Below, one piece after another: positions 17,643 through 27,297 of a stretch of DNA of 64,000 nucleotides. The notes below the pieces were generated by a model, which had not been told where the DNA came from, did no database searches, and saw nothing but the letters and a program-made list of their open reading frames with translations. The stretch is from Microbulbifer guangxiensis (GTDB lineage: Bacteria; Pseudomonadota; Gammaproteobacteria; Pseudomonadales; Cellvibrionaceae): NCBI RefSeq assembly GCF_021729075.1, contig NZ_JAJSAQ010000001.1:753997-817996 (forward strand), given 5' to 3'. The translations under genes were made by a program, and so were the position numbers. The number at the start of each line of letters is the position of its first letter. The stretch's first letter is position 1.

Positions 17643-19040
17643 TTAGCCGGCCCCGAGCGCCGTGGCCATAAAGTCGTGCACCCTTCCAAGCTCGTTCGGA
17701 AGCACTTTCATGCGTTCCTCGCGCTGGAACAGGTCGTCCATATGGGCCGGCAGGGGAATTTGTTTTGTCGGCAGCGCGCGGGCCACCGCATCCGGGAATT
17801 TTGCCGGGTGCGCCGTCGATAAGCAAACCATCGGCTCGGCCGGCGAGCGACGCACCTTCCGCGCCGCCTCCACGCCGATGGCGGTGTGGGGGTCGAGGAG
17901 GTAGCCGCAGGACTCGTAGACCTCGCGGATCACCGCCACGGTGCGCTGGTCATCCACGGTCCACGAGGAGAACACCTGCCGGGCCCTGTCCAAAGCAGCC
18001 TCGCTGAGGTGCATGGGAGCAGAGCGATCGGCAAGCAGCTCTGCCACGGCGGTACCGTCGCGGCCATAGAGGTCGAACAGCAGACGCTCAAAGTTGCTCG
18101 ACACCATGATATCCATGCTCGGCGACAGGCTGTGCACCAGCTCCCGGGGCGTGTGGTCGTTATCGCTGATGCAGCGGTGCAGGATATCGTTGGCATTGGT
18201 GGCAATCACCAGCTGGTCGATGGGGAGCCCCATCTCGCGGGCGAGGTAGCCGGCAAAAATATCGCCAAAGTTGCCGGTGGGGACCGAGAAATTCACCGTG
18301 CGGTCGGGTGCGCCCAGGCTGACCGCCGCGTAGAAATAGTAAACGATCTGGGCCATGATCCGCGCCCAGTTGATGGAGTTCACCGCCACCAGTCGCCGCC
18401 CATCCGGGAGGAAGGACTGGTCGGCGAAACTGGCTTTCACCATGTTCTGGCAATCGTCGAAATTGCCTTCGAGGGCGATATTGAAGACATTGTCCGACAG
18501 CACCGTAGTCATCTGCCGGCGCTGAACCTCGGATACCCGGTTGTGCGGGTGCAGGATGAAGATGTCGATGTTTTCACAGTGGCGACAACCTTCGATGGCG
18601 GCAGAGCCGGTATCCCCGGAAGTCGCCCCCATGACCACGACCCGCTCGCCGCGTTTCTTCAGCAGGTGATCGAAAAGCTGGCCGAGGAACTGCAGGGCAA
18701 AATCCTTGAACGCGAGCGTCGGGCCCTGGAACAACTCCAGAATCCATTCGTTACTGCCGGTCTGTACCAGCGGTGCCACGGCGCTATGGCGGAAATTGCG
18801 GTAAGCGCGCTGAATGATGCCACGCAGTTCCTCGTCGGTGAGCTCACCGCCCACAAACGGCTGAATAATGCGGAACGCCAGCTCGCGATAGTCCAGACCG
18901 GACATCGCGCGGATCTCGTCCACAGAAAAGCTCGGCAGGGATTCCGGCACATAAAGGCCACCGTCACTGGCGAGTCCGGCGAGGACGGTATCGGAAAACG
19001 AGAGCGACGGCGCGCGGCCGCGGGTACTGATAAATTTCAC
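17643..19040 (-). CDS. thrC: Threonine synthase
   Basis: This 465-residue PLP enzyme converts O-phosphohomoserine to threonine. The PLP lysine is Lys112 in GPTLAFKDFALQF; the phosphate-binding GATSGDTGSAA and the VPTGNFGDIFAGY stretch are present. It is the long (class II) form typical of Proteobacteria. It lies 93 nt after hom on the same strand, forming a two-step threonine unit; thrB is not in the window. Confidence 0.97.
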   Translation of the reverse strand: MKFISTRGRAPSLSFSDTVLAGLASDGGLYVPESLPSFSVDEIRAMSGLDYRELAFRIIQPFVGGELTDEELRGIIQRAYRNFRHSAVAPLVQTGSNEWILELFQGPTLAFKDFALQFLGQLFDHLLKKRGERVVVMGATSGDTGSAAIEGCRHCENIDIFILHPHNRVSEVQRRQMTTVLSDNVFNIALEGNFDDCQNMVKASFADQSFLPDGRRLVAVNSINWARIMAQIVYYFYAAVSLGAPDRTVNFSVPTGNFGDIFAGYLAREMGLPIDQLVIATNANDILHRCISDNDHTPRELVHSLSPSMDIMVSSNFERLLFDLYGRDGTAVAELLADRSAPMHLSEAALDRARQVFSSWTVDDQRTVAVIREVYESCGYLLDPHTAIGVEAARKVRRSPAEPMVCLSTAHPAKFPDAVARALPTKQIPLPAHMDDLFQREERMKVLPNELGRVHDFMATALGAG

Positions 19041-19133
19041 GGTGCTTCTGCTAGCTGGTTGGAACAGGGAACGATTTCATGAGGACGCAGGGAGAGCCCG
19101 AAGCTCCCCCTTGTATCGGGCGCACTCTGCGGC

Positions 19134-20498
19134 TCAGCCGAGCGGCTCGACCCGGATGCGCACGACATCGCCCTCGACGGTATCCAGGGCCTCGATCTGG
19201 CTGACAGCCTCCCGCAAGCGCGCCTCCCTGGCGCGACTGGTGAGAATGACCACTGGCACCAGGGCCTCACCTTCTGCCGGCTCGTGCTGGATCAGCGCCT
19301 CGATGCTGATGCCCTGGTCACTGCAGATCTTGGCTACCTGCGACATGACGCCGGGCTTGTCGTGCGCGGATATCCGCAGGTAATAACTGGTCACCACCTC
19401 GTCCATCGGCAGCACAGCATTCTGCCCATGGCCTCCAGCTGCCACACCCGCGAGCGGCACGCGCTGGTCAGGGGTGGCCTCAAGTGTGCGGGCCACATCG
19501 ACGATGTCCGCGATCACCGCAGAGGCCGTTGCTTCGGCACCTGCGCCAGCGCCGTAGTACAACGTGGGGCCCACCGCATCGCCGCTGACGAGCACGGCAT
19601 TCATCACGCCATTGACGCTGGCAATCAGGCGACGCTGGGGAATCAGGGTCGGGTGTACCCGCAACTCCACCCCCTGCTCGGTACCGCGGGCAATACCCAG
19701 GTGCTTGATGCGGTAACCCAGCTCGTCCGCGTAGCGGATGTCTTCGATGGAAATAGCACTGATGCCCTCGGTGTAGACCTTGTCGAAGGCCAACGGCATA
19801 CGGAAAGCCAGTGATGCCATGATCACCAGTTTGTGGGCCGCGTCGATGCCCTCCACATCGAAGGTGGGATCGGCCTCGGCGTAGCCCAGCGCCTGTGCCT
19901 GGGCCAGTGCTTCGTCGAAGGTCCGGCCCTTCTCCCGCATTTCGGTGAGGATATAGTTGCCGGTGCCATTGATGATGCCGGCAAGCCACTGAATGCGATT
20001 TCCTACCAGGCCCTCACGCAGGGACTTGATGATCGGGATTCCACCGGCCACTGCCCCTTCGTAAGCGATGGTCACGCCTCTCTTAGCAGCGGCTTCAAAC
20101 AATTCGTTGCCGTGCTCGGCGATCAGGGCTTTATTGGCGGTGACAATATGCTTGCCGTTTTCGATAGCGGTAAGGATCAGCTCCCGGGCAACGGTAGTGC
20201 CGCCGATGAGCTCCACCAGAATATCCACCTCGGGATTGGTGGCCACGTCGAAAATCTCGCGGGAGACCGGCACATTGGTGGTGTCACAGGCGGGGTTGTC
20301 ACGGCGGGCACCAATCTGCACGACCTCCACCGGGCGGCCGCAGCGCGCGGTGATCTCCGCGGCGTTGCGATCCATCACATTCACGGTACCGCTACCCACG
20401 GTACCCAGGCCACAGATGCCGACCCGCACTGTGCGCCGTTTTTTATCCGGATTTTCCTGCGATACGTATTGGATGGTTTCTTCGACGGTTGCGCTCAC
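19134..20498 (-). CDS. hom: Homoserine dehydrogenase with ACT domain
   Basis: At 454 residues this enzyme reduces aspartate semialdehyde to homoserine. The NAD(P)-binding GICGLGTVGSGTV is near residue 27, the catalytic domain follows (YEGAVAGGIPII, GTGNYILTEM), and a C-terminal ACT domain (about 373-450, ISAHDKPGVMSQVA) implies threonine feedback. The start is GTG at 20498 with GGGGGGAAG close upstream. It is monofunctional, without the aspartokinase fused in E. coli ThrA. Confidence 0.96.
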   Translation of the reverse strand: MSATVEETIQYVSQENPDKKRRTVRVGICGLGTVGSGTVNVMDRNAAEITARCGRPVEVVQIGARRDNPACDTTNVPVSREIFDVATNPEVDILVELIGGTTVARELILTAIENGKHIVTANKALIAEHGNELFEAAAKRGVTIAYEGAVAGGIPIIKSLREGLVGNRIQWLAGIINGTGNYILTEMREKGRTFDEALAQAQALGYAEADPTFDVEGIDAAHKLVIMASLAFRMPLAFDKVYTEGISAISIEDIRYADELGYRIKHLGIARGTEQGVELRVHPTLIPQRRLIASVNGVMNAVLVSGDAVGPTLYYGAGAGAEATASAVIADIVDVARTLEATPDQRVPLAGVAAGGHGQNAVLPMDEVVTSYYLRISAHDKPGVMSQVAKICSDQGISIEALIQHEPAEGEALVPVVILTSRAREARLREAVSQIEALDTVEGDVVRIRVEPLG

Positions 20499-20603
20499 AA
20501 CTTCCCCCCGCGCAAACGGCTTCCCTCTCCCGCAGAACCTGCCCCATCACTTCACAGCGGGGCCCGGTAGCGGGATTGCAGCCAGGTTACAGCGCAATAA
20601 TTG

Positions 20604-20630
20604 ATTTTAAAAATAGAAAAAGGAAGTCAA
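20604..20630 (-). promoter_or_regulatory. Possible promoter of hom-thrC
   Basis: In the AT-rich part of the hom-dsbC gap the minus strand has TTGACT (20630-20625) and TAAAAT (20609-20604) with a 15-nt spacer. Both boxes match well, but the spacer is short. A second TTGACA occurs about 24 nt further upstream. The leader would be about 100 nt; I see no Thr-rich leader peptide in it. Confidence 0.4.
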
Positions 20631-20771
20631 CCTTACTGACTGGCAGGGCAAAATGTCAATAAAATTGCGCACTTGGAGCAAGTTGTCGGAGACACCCCGG
20701 GGACTGTTGGCCGGCCCCGGAGCTCGGGAGAGGGCGGGAGACCCGGGCGGGCTTGCCACCCGGGGAAGGAA

Positions 20772-21518
20772 TCAGATTCCGAGCGCTTTCGCCAGTGTGT
20801 CCGGCGGCAGGTAGCCGGGCACCACTGTGCCGTCTTCCATCACGATGGTGGGAGTGCCCCGCACATCGATGGCGTCGTTACCCAGCTTGTACTGGGCGGC
20901 CACCGGGTTGTCCTTGCAGACCTTGAGTGGCACATTCTCGCGGTTCTTCAGCGCGGTCAGGGTTTTGTTCGGATCATCCGCACACCAGGCGGTGGCGACT
21001 TTGCGGTAGCCGAGCGAATTCAGGCCCGCCCGGGGAAACGCAAGGTAGCGCACTTCGATGCCGCGCTTGTTGAGCTCCGGCACATCATCGTGCAGCTTGC
21101 GACAGTAACCGCAGTCCACATCGGTGAACACGTAAATATGCGCTTTCTTTTTCCCCTTCGGGGAAAAGATGATCATGTCGTCGAGGTTCTGCGCGGCCAT
21201 CACCTGGGCCCGCCCTCCGGCGCGGCGCTGCTCGGAAACATTCACCAGGTTACCGGCCTCCACCTGGTAGAGGTCGCCGAAAATGAAGTGCTTGCCATCC
21301 TCTGATACGAACAGGGTGTTGCCGCCGTCCATTTCCACCTCGTAGACCCCTTTCATCGGGCTCTCGCGCACCTCGCCGTAGGTGGCCTTGGGGTTGCCCT
21401 CCTTCAGGCGGGCCTTGATGGCCTTGGCGGTCTCTGCATCGACCTCCGCGTGAGCGGCACCACCGAGCAGGGCCAGCACAGCGCCGACCAGCACCAGCGG
21501 CTTCTTGACATACTTCAT
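20772..21518 (-). CDS. dsbC: Thiol:disulfide interchange protein DsbC
   Basis: A 248-residue periplasmic disulfide isomerase: signal peptide cut after AHA at 24, N-terminal dimerisation domain to about 95, thioredoxin domain with active site CGYC (136-139), a second Cys pair (179 and 201), and the cis-Pro loop GTPTIV. AGGAG lies 10 nt upstream of the ATG. The xerD-dsbC-hom order is standard in pseudomonads. Confidence 0.96.
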   Translation of the reverse strand: MKYVKKPLVLVGAVLALLGGAAHAEVDAETAKAIKARLKEGNPKATYGEVRESPMKGVYEVEMDGGNTLFVSEDGKHFIFGDLYQVEAGNLVNVSEQRRAGGRAQVMAAQNLDDMIIFSPKGKKKAHIYVFTDVDCGYCRKLHDDVPELNKRGIEVRYLAFPRAGLNSLGYRKVATAWCADDPNKTLTALKNRENVPLKVCKDNPVAAQYKLGNDAIDVRGTPTIVMEDGTVVPGYLPPDTLAKALGI

Positions 21519-21653
21519 TCTGGATAGCTCCTCTATCTATTCATGGCTTCGACGTTGCCGCCGGCACACAGTTCCCGCGAGTATGGCATCAAACGGCGCC
21601 CTTTGTCGCCGGTGGCAGCAGATACCGCCGGATCACGGGGCAATGGCAACAGA

Positions 21654-22556
21654 TCACCCCCGGGGATGATGTTCTCGATGCAGCGACTTGAGCCGCGCTT
21701 TTGCCACCTGGGTATAGATCTGTGTGGTGGATAGATCCGTGTGGCCCAGCAGCAGCTGCACCACGCGCAGGTCCGCACCGTGGTTCAGCAGGTGGGTGGC
21801 GAATGCGTGGCGCAGAGTGTGGGGGGACAGGGGTTTTTCGATGCCTGCCACCCCGGCCCAGTGCTTGATCCGGTACCAGAATGCCTGGCGCGTCATGGGC
21901 TGCCCAGCCCGCCCCGGAAAACAGACATCGCTCTGCCCCGGCGACAACAACATCGGCCGGGCCTCGCTCAGGTAACGCTGCAACCAGGACTGCGCAGACT
22001 CGCCCATGGGCACCAGCCGCTCCTTGCGGCCCTTACCCGTCACCCGCACCACCCCCTGACGAAGGTTGATTTGGGAGACCCGCAGGCCGACCAGCTCTGT
22101 GACGCGCAGTCCGCAGGCGTAGAGCAACTCCAGCATGGTGCGATCGCGCACCCCCAGCGCCCCATCCAGGTCCGGCGCCTCCAGCAGGGCTTCGACATCG
22201 GCCTCGGAAAGGGACTTGGGGAGGGGTTTTGGCAGCTTCGGGTTCTCCACCAGCGCAACCGGATCCTCCTGGATCAAACCCTGCCGCAGGCAGTACTGGT
22301 AAAACCCCCTCAGCGCCGCCAGGGCCCTGGCGGTGGAGCGGGCAGAAATACCCTGCTGGTGCCGTTCGGCGAGAAACCGCTGCACATGCTCGCGCCCCAC
22401 CGCCAGCAAACCGGTGCCGGCCTGCGCACAGAAACCGGCAAAGGCGCGCAGGTCGCGCCCATAAGCCGCGCGGGTATGTTCACTGGCGCCACGCTCGGCC
22501 CAGAGCATGTCCAGCCAGCGGGCGATATAAGTATCCTGTTGCGGTGAGTTCTGCAT
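21654..22556 (-). CDS. xerD: Site-specific tyrosine recombinase XerD
   Basis: This 300-residue recombinase resolves chromosome dimers at dif with XerC. It has the N-terminal SAM-like domain and the catalytic domain with R (YACGLRVTELVGL), H-x-x-R (HTLRHAFATHLLNHG), H (LLGHTDLSTT) and the nucleophile Tyr in TQIYTQV. ATG at 22556 gives the usual length; a GTG six codons upstream with AAGGGG is an alternative. About 55 nt separate it from the rplS terminator. Confidence 0.96.
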   Translation of the reverse strand: MQNSPQQDTYIARWLDMLWAERGASEHTRAAYGRDLRAFAGFCAQAGTGLLAVGREHVQRFLAERHQQGISARSTARALAALRGFYQYCLRQGLIQEDPVALVENPKLPKPLPKSLSEADVEALLEAPDLDGALGVRDRTMLELLYACGLRVTELVGLRVSQINLRQGVVRVTGKGRKERLVPMGESAQSWLQRYLSEARPMLLSPGQSDVCFPGRAGQPMTRQAFWYRIKHWAGVAGIEKPLSPHTLRHAFATHLLNHGADLRVVQLLLGHTDLSTTQIYTQVAKARLKSLHREHHPRG

Positions 22557-22611
22557 CGACTTATTTAACCACACCCCTTGCGGGCAGACCGAAGTGCACC
22601 GTTATCTTGGC

Positions 22612-22641
22612 AAAAAAAAACCGGAGCTCTTCAGCTCCGGT
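22612..22641 (-). terminator. Intrinsic terminator after rplS
   Basis: On the minus strand a perfect 9-bp stem (ACCGGAGCT / AGCTCCGGT) with a GAAG tetraloop is followed by a run of nine T. It lies 25 nt after the rplS stop and ends the rpsP-rimM-trmD-rplS operon before xerD. Confidence 0.95.
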
Positions 22642-22665
22642 CTTTCTGCATAACGCGGGAGAAAC

Positions 22666-23016
22666 TTAGTTGAGCTTCTCTTTAATGCGCGCTGCTTTAC
22701 CAGTCAGGTTGCGCAGGTAGTACAGCTTGGCCTGGCGCACGTCACCGCGACGCTTGACGGCAATGCTGTCAACCAGCGGGCTGTGGGTCTGGAAGGTACG
22801 CTCTACGCCCACACCGTGGGAAATCTTGCGTACGGTGAAGGAGGAGTTCAGGCCGCGGTTGCGCTTGCCGATCACCACACCTTCGAACGCCTGCAGACGC
22901 TCGCGGTTACCTTCCTTTACCTTTACCTGTACGACGACGGTGTCGCCCGGAGCAAAGGCCGGAATTTCGCTCTTCAGCTGTTCCTGTTCCAGCTGCTGGA
23001 TGATTTTGTTGGTCAT
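22666..23016 (-). CDS. rplS: 50S ribosomal protein L19
   Basis: A 116-residue L19 (E. coli 115), at the 30S-50S interface. Typical strings are [29 protein letters not shown] and [18 protein letters not shown]. The ATG at 23016 has GGGAG upstream and removes a non-homologous extension. It is the last gene of its operon, with a strong terminator behind it. Confidence 0.98.
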   Translation of the reverse strand: MTNKIIQQLEQEQLKSEIPAFAPGDTVVVQVKVKEGNRERLQAFEGVVIGKRNRGLNSSFTVRKISHGVGVERTFQTHSPLVDSIAVKRRGDVRQAKLYYLRNLTGKAARIKEKLN

Positions 23017-23095
23017 TTGGAATACTCCCAAACAGAGTTTGTGTAGCTTCTCAGCTAGTTCACCGAACTACTCACGCCTCCCGGCGAATCCGGCA

Positions 23096-23863
23096 TCAAG
23101 TATTTTCGGAGTCGTGCTCCTGCCGGATCTCCTCCAGCATTTGCAACTGCTCCTCGCTGAGCGCCAACCCTTCCAACAGGTCGGGACGCCGCTGCAGCGT
23201 GCGCGCCAGCGACTGCTTCAGCCGCCAGCGACGAATTCTCTCGTGGTTGCCGGACAACAGCACCTCAGGCACCACCGAGCCCCGATATTGCTCGGGCCTT
23301 GTGTAGTGCGGGCAGTCCAGCAAGCCCTGGGCGAAGGAGTCCTCCACCGCGGACTGATCGTGCCCCAGCGCGCCGGGGATCAGCCGCGTGATGGCGTCCA
23401 CCATCACCATGGCGGCCAGTTCGCCGCCACTTAAAACATAGTCGCCGATGGACCACTCTTCATCGATGAGCATCTCGATCAGTCGCTCATCGACGCCCTC
23501 GTAGCGGCCCGCCAGCAGCACCAGGTTGCCGACCCCGGACAAGGCCTGCACACCGGACTGATCCAGCTGCCGCCCCTGGGGCGACAGATAGATGGAACGC
23601 GCCGCAGCGCCGCCCTCTTCCGCCCAGGTGCGAGCCTCGGACAGGGCCTGGTACAGCGGTTCCGCCAGCATCACCATTCCGGGACCACCGCCATAGGGTC
23701 GATCATCCACGGTCCGGTGACGATCGCTGGTGAAATCCCGCGGATTCCAGCAGCGCACCTCCAGCAGGCCGTCTTTGACGGCCCGGCCGGTAATGCCGTA
23801 GTCCGTCAGGGCTGCGAACATCTCCGGGAAGATGGTCACCAGAGCGATTCGCTTGGCGGCCAT
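23096..23863 (-). CDS. trmD: tRNA (guanine-N1)-methyltransferase
   Basis: This 255-residue SPOUT enzyme makes m1G37 in tRNAs, which prevents frameshifts. The knot region includes [11 protein letters not shown] and [15 protein letters not shown]; the N-terminus [13 protein letters not shown] is standard. ATG at 23863 starts 4 nt after the rimM stop. The gap to rplS is 79 nt. Confidence 0.97.
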   Translation of the reverse strand: MAAKRIALVTIFPEMFAALTDYGITGRAVKDGLLEVRCWNPRDFTSDRHRTVDDRPYGGGPGMVMLAEPLYQALSEARTWAEEGGAAARSIYLSPQGRQLDQSGVQALSGVGNLVLLAGRYEGVDERLIEMLIDEEWSIGDYVLSGGELAAMVMVDAITRLIPGALGHDQSAVEDSFAQGLLDCPHYTRPEQYRGSVVPEVLLSGNHERIRRWRLKQSLARTLQRRPDLLEGLALSEEQLQMLEEIRQEHDSENT

Positions 23864-23867
23864 CAGC

Positions 23868-24431
23868 TCAGAATTCCGGGTCCCAGTCGACGGTGATGAC
23901 ACCGGCTTCCAGGTCAATATCGGTGACAAATTCCCCGGGGATATAGGGAATCAGACGCTCGCGCCGATCACTGCCCCCGCGCACCACCATGACGTCGTTG
24001 GCGCCGGTCTCCATCAACCGGACCACCTGGCCAAAGTCGTGCTCTGCACCGCCGAACTGACTGATCACCCGCAGACCTTCCAGCTGGTGCCAGTAGTACT
24101 CACCCGCCTGAAGGGCAGGCATCTCCGCAGCGGAAACAGCGACATCCCGCTGGCAGTAACCAGCGGCCACATCCCGGTCATCCACACCTTTGATGTGAAT
24201 GATCAGCCCCTTTCCATGGCGTTTGCCGCCATCGATCGCGAGGGGCTGCCAACCACTCTCACCCTGCAGCCACCATTGCTGGAACTGCAGGATATTGTCC
24301 ATCGGGTCGGTAAAGGAGTGGACCTTGACCCACCCCCGGACCCCGTATACAGCGGTGATACGCCCAACTGTGACCAGCTCACCGGATTCGGGACCTTTAT
24401 CAGCCACGGGCGTACTCGCTAGCAGGGACAA
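23868..24431 (-). CDS. rimM: Ribosome maturation factor RimM
   Basis: About 187 residues: N-terminal barrel starting [24 protein letters not shown] and C-terminal PRC barrel with [12 protein letters not shown] and [16 protein letters not shown]. It helps 16S 3'-domain processing and binds S19. The start is uncertain: TTG at 24431 lies 4 nt after the rpsP stop, and GTG at 24407 would also leave the domain whole. Confidence 0.95.
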   Translation of the reverse strand: MSLLASTPVADKGPESGELVTVGRITAVYGVRGWVKVHSFTDPMDNILQFQQWWLQGESGWQPLAIDGGKRHGKGLIIHIKGVDDRDVAAGYCQRDVAVSAAEMPALQAGEYYWHQLEGLRVISQFGGAEHDFGQVVRLMETGANDVMVVRGGSDRRERLIPYIPGEFVTDIDLEAGVITVDWDPEF

Positions 24432-24435
24432 AAAC

Positions 24436-24675
24436 TTAAGCGGCTTCTTTCAGCAGCTTGCTGACGCGATCGGAAACCTGCGCGCCCTGGCTTACCCAGT
24501 AGTCAACGCGCTCACGGTCGATGCGCAGACGCTCTTCCTGACCACGGGCAACCGGGTTGAAGAAGCCAACGCGCTCGATGAAACGACCGTCGCGGGATTT
24601 GCGGCTGTCAGTGACTGTCAGGTGATAGAACGGGCGCTTCTTTGCACCGCCACGAGCCAAACGAATGGTTACCAT
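24436..24675 (-). CDS. rpsP: 30S ribosomal protein S16
   Basis: A 79-residue S16 with the usual [19 protein letters not shown] start and [21 protein letters not shown] body. AGGAAAG precedes the ATG at 24675. It is the first gene of the rpsP-rimM-trmD-rplS operon. Confidence 0.98.
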   Translation of the reverse strand: MVTIRLARGGAKKRPFYHLTVTDSRKSRDGRFIERVGFFNPVARGQEERLRIDRERVDYWVSQGAQVSDRVSKLLKEAA

Positions 24676-24767
24676 GTAGCTTTCCTGTAGTTTCAACACT
24701 GGGTGGTCGCGACTGGCAACCACCTACAACAACTCTGCCGGTAGCTCACCCGGCTGAAAGGCGGCGT

Positions 24768-24796
24768 ATTCTAATGTACCGCCTGAATTTTGTATA
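24768..24796 (-). promoter_or_regulatory. Probable promoter of the rpsP operon
   Basis: Minus-strand TATACA (24796-24791) and TAGAAT (24773-24768) are separated by 17 nt, matching the sigma-70 consensus at 4/6 and 5/6. The site is in the ffh-rpsP gap about 85 nt before the rpsP translational start. Confidence 0.5.
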
Positions 24797-24824
24797 GCGT
24801 GTAATTGATCGGGTTTACACGCCC

Positions 24825-26237
24825 TTATTTCTTGCGGAAGCCCGGTGGCAAACCGCCCGGCATTCCACCCAGGCCGCCCATACCACCGCCGCCCATGCCC
24901 GACATACCGCCCATGCCACGCATCATCTTGCTCATGCCGCCACCCTTGAGCTTCTTCATCATCTTGCCCATCTGCTTGTGCTGCTTGAGCAGGCGGTTCA
25001 GATCCTGAATCTGGGTGCCGGAACCCGCCGTGATACGGCGCTTGCGGGAGCCGGTGAGGATGTCCGGATTGCGGCGTTCGGCTGGCGTCATGGAACTGAT
25101 AATGGCATCCATCCGCTTGAATTCCTTACCCATGTCGGCCTGCTGGGCCATCTGGGCCATGTTGCCCATGCCGGGCATCTTCTCCAGCAGTGAGCCAAAG
25201 CCACCCATGTTCTGCATCTGCTGCAGCTGGTCACGCAGGTCCTCCAGGTCGAAGCCCTTGCCCTTCTGCACCTTCTTGACCAGCTTCTCGGCCTTGGCCT
25301 TGTCGATCTTCTGCTCCGCCTCCTCGATCAGCGACAGCAGGTCACCCATGCCGAGAATGCGCGAAGCGATCCGGTCGGGGTGGAAAGTCTCCAGGGCATC
25401 GGTCTTCTCACCGACACCGATAAACTTGATCGGCTTGCCGGTCACATGCCGCACGGACAGCGCCGCACCACCGCGGGCGTCGCCGTCCGCCTTGGTGAGG
25501 ATGACACCGGTCAGCGGCAGGGCCTCATCGAAGGCCTTGGCGGTATTGACCGCATCCTGGCCGATCATGGCGTCGATCACGAACAGGGTTTCCGCCGGAT
25601 CGAGGGCGCCGTGCAGCTCGCGGATCTCGTCCATCAGCTGCTCATCGATATGCAGGCGACCGGCGGTATCCACGATCAGCACGTCGGCGAACTGCTTGCG
25701 CGCGGCATCGACGGCACTTCTGGCGATCTCCAGCGGCTTCTGCTCCGGTGTCGAGGGATGGAACAGCGCACCCACCTCCCCCGCCAGGGTCTCCAGCTGC
25801 TTGATGGCGGCGGGGCGGTACACGTCCGCACTGACCACCATCACTTTTTTCTTCTCGCGGGCCTGCAGGTGCTTGGCCAGCTTGGCGACACTGGTGGTCT
25901 TACCCGCACCCTGGAGGCCAGCCATGAGGATGACCGCCGGCGGCTGAACTGCCAGGTTCAGGGGCGTCGCTGCCTCCCCCATCACTTTGACCAGCTCGTC
26001 CTGCACGATCTTGACGAACTGCTGGCCGGGATTCAGCGCCTTGCTGACCTTCTGGCCCACCGCGGCGGTGCGCACCTGCTGGACGAAAGCCTTGACCACC
26101 GGCAGCGCCACGTCCGCCTCCAGCAGCGCCTTGCGCACTTCCCGCAGGGTATCGCGGATGTTGTCATCCGTGAGGCGGGCCTTGCCGGTGACTTTCTTGA
26201 GCGCCGACGAGAGGCGGTCACTGAGATTGTCGAACAT
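24825..26237 (-). CDS. ffh: Signal recognition particle protein Ffh
   Basis: A 470-residue GTPase that binds 4.5S RNA and targets membrane proteins to FtsY. The N domain is followed by the G domain (P-loop GLQGAGKTT near 107, DTAGRLH, TKADGDARGG) and the Met-rich M domain, ending in a GGM repeat tail and FRKK. ATG at 26237 is the standard MFDNLSDRLSSAL start. It is divergent from the CcsA-like gene. Confidence 0.98.
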   Translation of the reverse strand: MFDNLSDRLSSALKKVTGKARLTDDNIRDTLREVRKALLEADVALPVVKAFVQQVRTAAVGQKVSKALNPGQQFVKIVQDELVKVMGEAATPLNLAVQPPAVILMAGLQGAGKTTSVAKLAKHLQAREKKKVMVVSADVYRPAAIKQLETLAGEVGALFHPSTPEQKPLEIARSAVDAARKQFADVLIVDTAGRLHIDEQLMDEIRELHGALDPAETLFVIDAMIGQDAVNTAKAFDEALPLTGVILTKADGDARGGAALSVRHVTGKPIKFIGVGEKTDALETFHPDRIASRILGMGDLLSLIEEAEQKIDKAKAEKLVKKVQKGKGFDLEDLRDQLQQMQNMGGFGSLLEKMPGMGNMAQMAQQADMGKEFKRMDAIISSMTPAERRNPDILTGSRKRRITAGSGTQIQDLNRLLKQHKQMGKMMKKLKGGGMSKMMRGMGGMSGMGGGGMGGLGGMPGGLPPGFRKK

Positions 26238-26415
26238 AGATACGTCTCGGTATTTCTGGTGACGACTGCCCCGGGGCGCCGTCGGTGCGGTCTTTGAGGC
26301 GCGGCAGTATAGCGTAGGACGGGGGCTGGCAGAAACTCCCGCGGGGGCGGGCTTTCCTGCCACCGCGGCCTGTGACAAACTGCCGCCCTATCGCAAACGA
26401 GACACGGACTCATCG

Positions 26416-27216
26416 ATGGCGGCCCTGGCCCACTGGACGGCAATCATTCTCTACCTGGCGACCACCCTCGTGGCTGCAGCGGCAGTCACCAGAAAGCGCC
26501 AACCGGATAACCATCTGCTGCTGGGCCTGCTCGCCGGCGCATTGCTGACCCATGGCATCTCGCTGGTCAACACCCTGATATCCCCGGCCGGCTACCGCTT
26601 CGACTTCACGGCCATGCTGTCACTGGTGGCCTGGACGGTGAACCTGCTGATCCTGATACTGGCGTTCAAGCGTCCGCTGCACCTGTTGATCCTGATTCTC
26701 GCCCCACTGGGTGCCCTGGCCGAACTCGCCGCTGCCCATGGCTGGGGCGGAAGCGTGCCCCGCGAACAGCTCTCCGCCGGCGTGGCCGTGCACGCCCTGC
26801 TCTCGATCTCCGCCTATGCCCTGCTGACTCTGGCGACCCTTCAGGCCATCTACCTCTACTACCAGAACCAGCAGCTGCACAATCACCGCCCGGGCGCCAT
26901 CAGCCGCTTCCTGCCGCCGCTGCAGACGATGGAATCCCTGCTGTTCGGCCTCATCGCTTTCGGACAACTGTTGCTGACCGCCTCCCTGGTCACCGGCTTC
27001 CTGTTCCTGGACGACCTCTTCGCCCAGCACCTGGTGCACAAGACCACTCTTTCCATGCTGGCGTGGCTGCTGTATAGCATCCTGCTCTGGGGGCACTGGA
27101 AATGGGGCTGGCGGGGCAACACCGCCGTGCGCTGGACTCTGGCTGCTTTTGCGGCGCTATTGCTGGCCTACTTCGGCAGCAAACTGGTGCTCGAGGTGAT
27201 CCTCCAGCGCAACTGA
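26416..27216 (+). CDS. ypjD: CcsA/YpjD-type cytochrome c assembly membrane protein
   Basis: This 266-residue protein has eight or so hydrophobic spans and resembles the inner-membrane YpjD subgroup of the cytochrome c assembly (CcsA) family. His residues lie in THGISLV, AVHALLSISAYALL and HLVHKTTLSML, and the WGHWKWGW string follows. It is always found next to ffh in gammaproteobacteria; its real substrate is unclear. It is divergent from ffh across 178 nt and followed after 81 nt by the CorC-like gene. Confidence 0.88.
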   Translation: MAALAHWTAIILYLATTLVAAAAVTRKRQPDNHLLLGLLAGALLTHGISLVNTLISPAGYRFDFTAMLSLVAWTVNLLILILAFKRPLHLLILILAPLGALAELAAAHGWGGSVPREQLSAGVAVHALLSISAYALLTLATLQAIYLYYQNQQLHNHRPGAISRFLPPLQTMESLLFGLIAFGQLLLTASLVTGFLFLDDLFAQHLVHKTTLSMLAWLLYSILLWGHWKWGWRGNTAVRWTLAAFAALLLAYFGSKLVLEVILQRN

Positions 27217-27297
27217 GGCCCGCTTCGAGGTCCCTGCACTTGCGGCTGCAGGAATTCTGTTTCACTATCCCCGTTCGCCAATAACCAGAGTTCCACA

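Noticed and set aside
20499-20603. A threonine attenuator leader upstream of hom
   Set aside because: The roughly 100-nt leader has no Thr- or Ile-rich short peptide and no clear pair of alternative hairpins with a T-run.
21533-21778. An 81-codon minus-strand open frame between dsbC and xerD
   Set aside because: Most of it overlaps the xerD 3' end in another frame, and no family features are seen.
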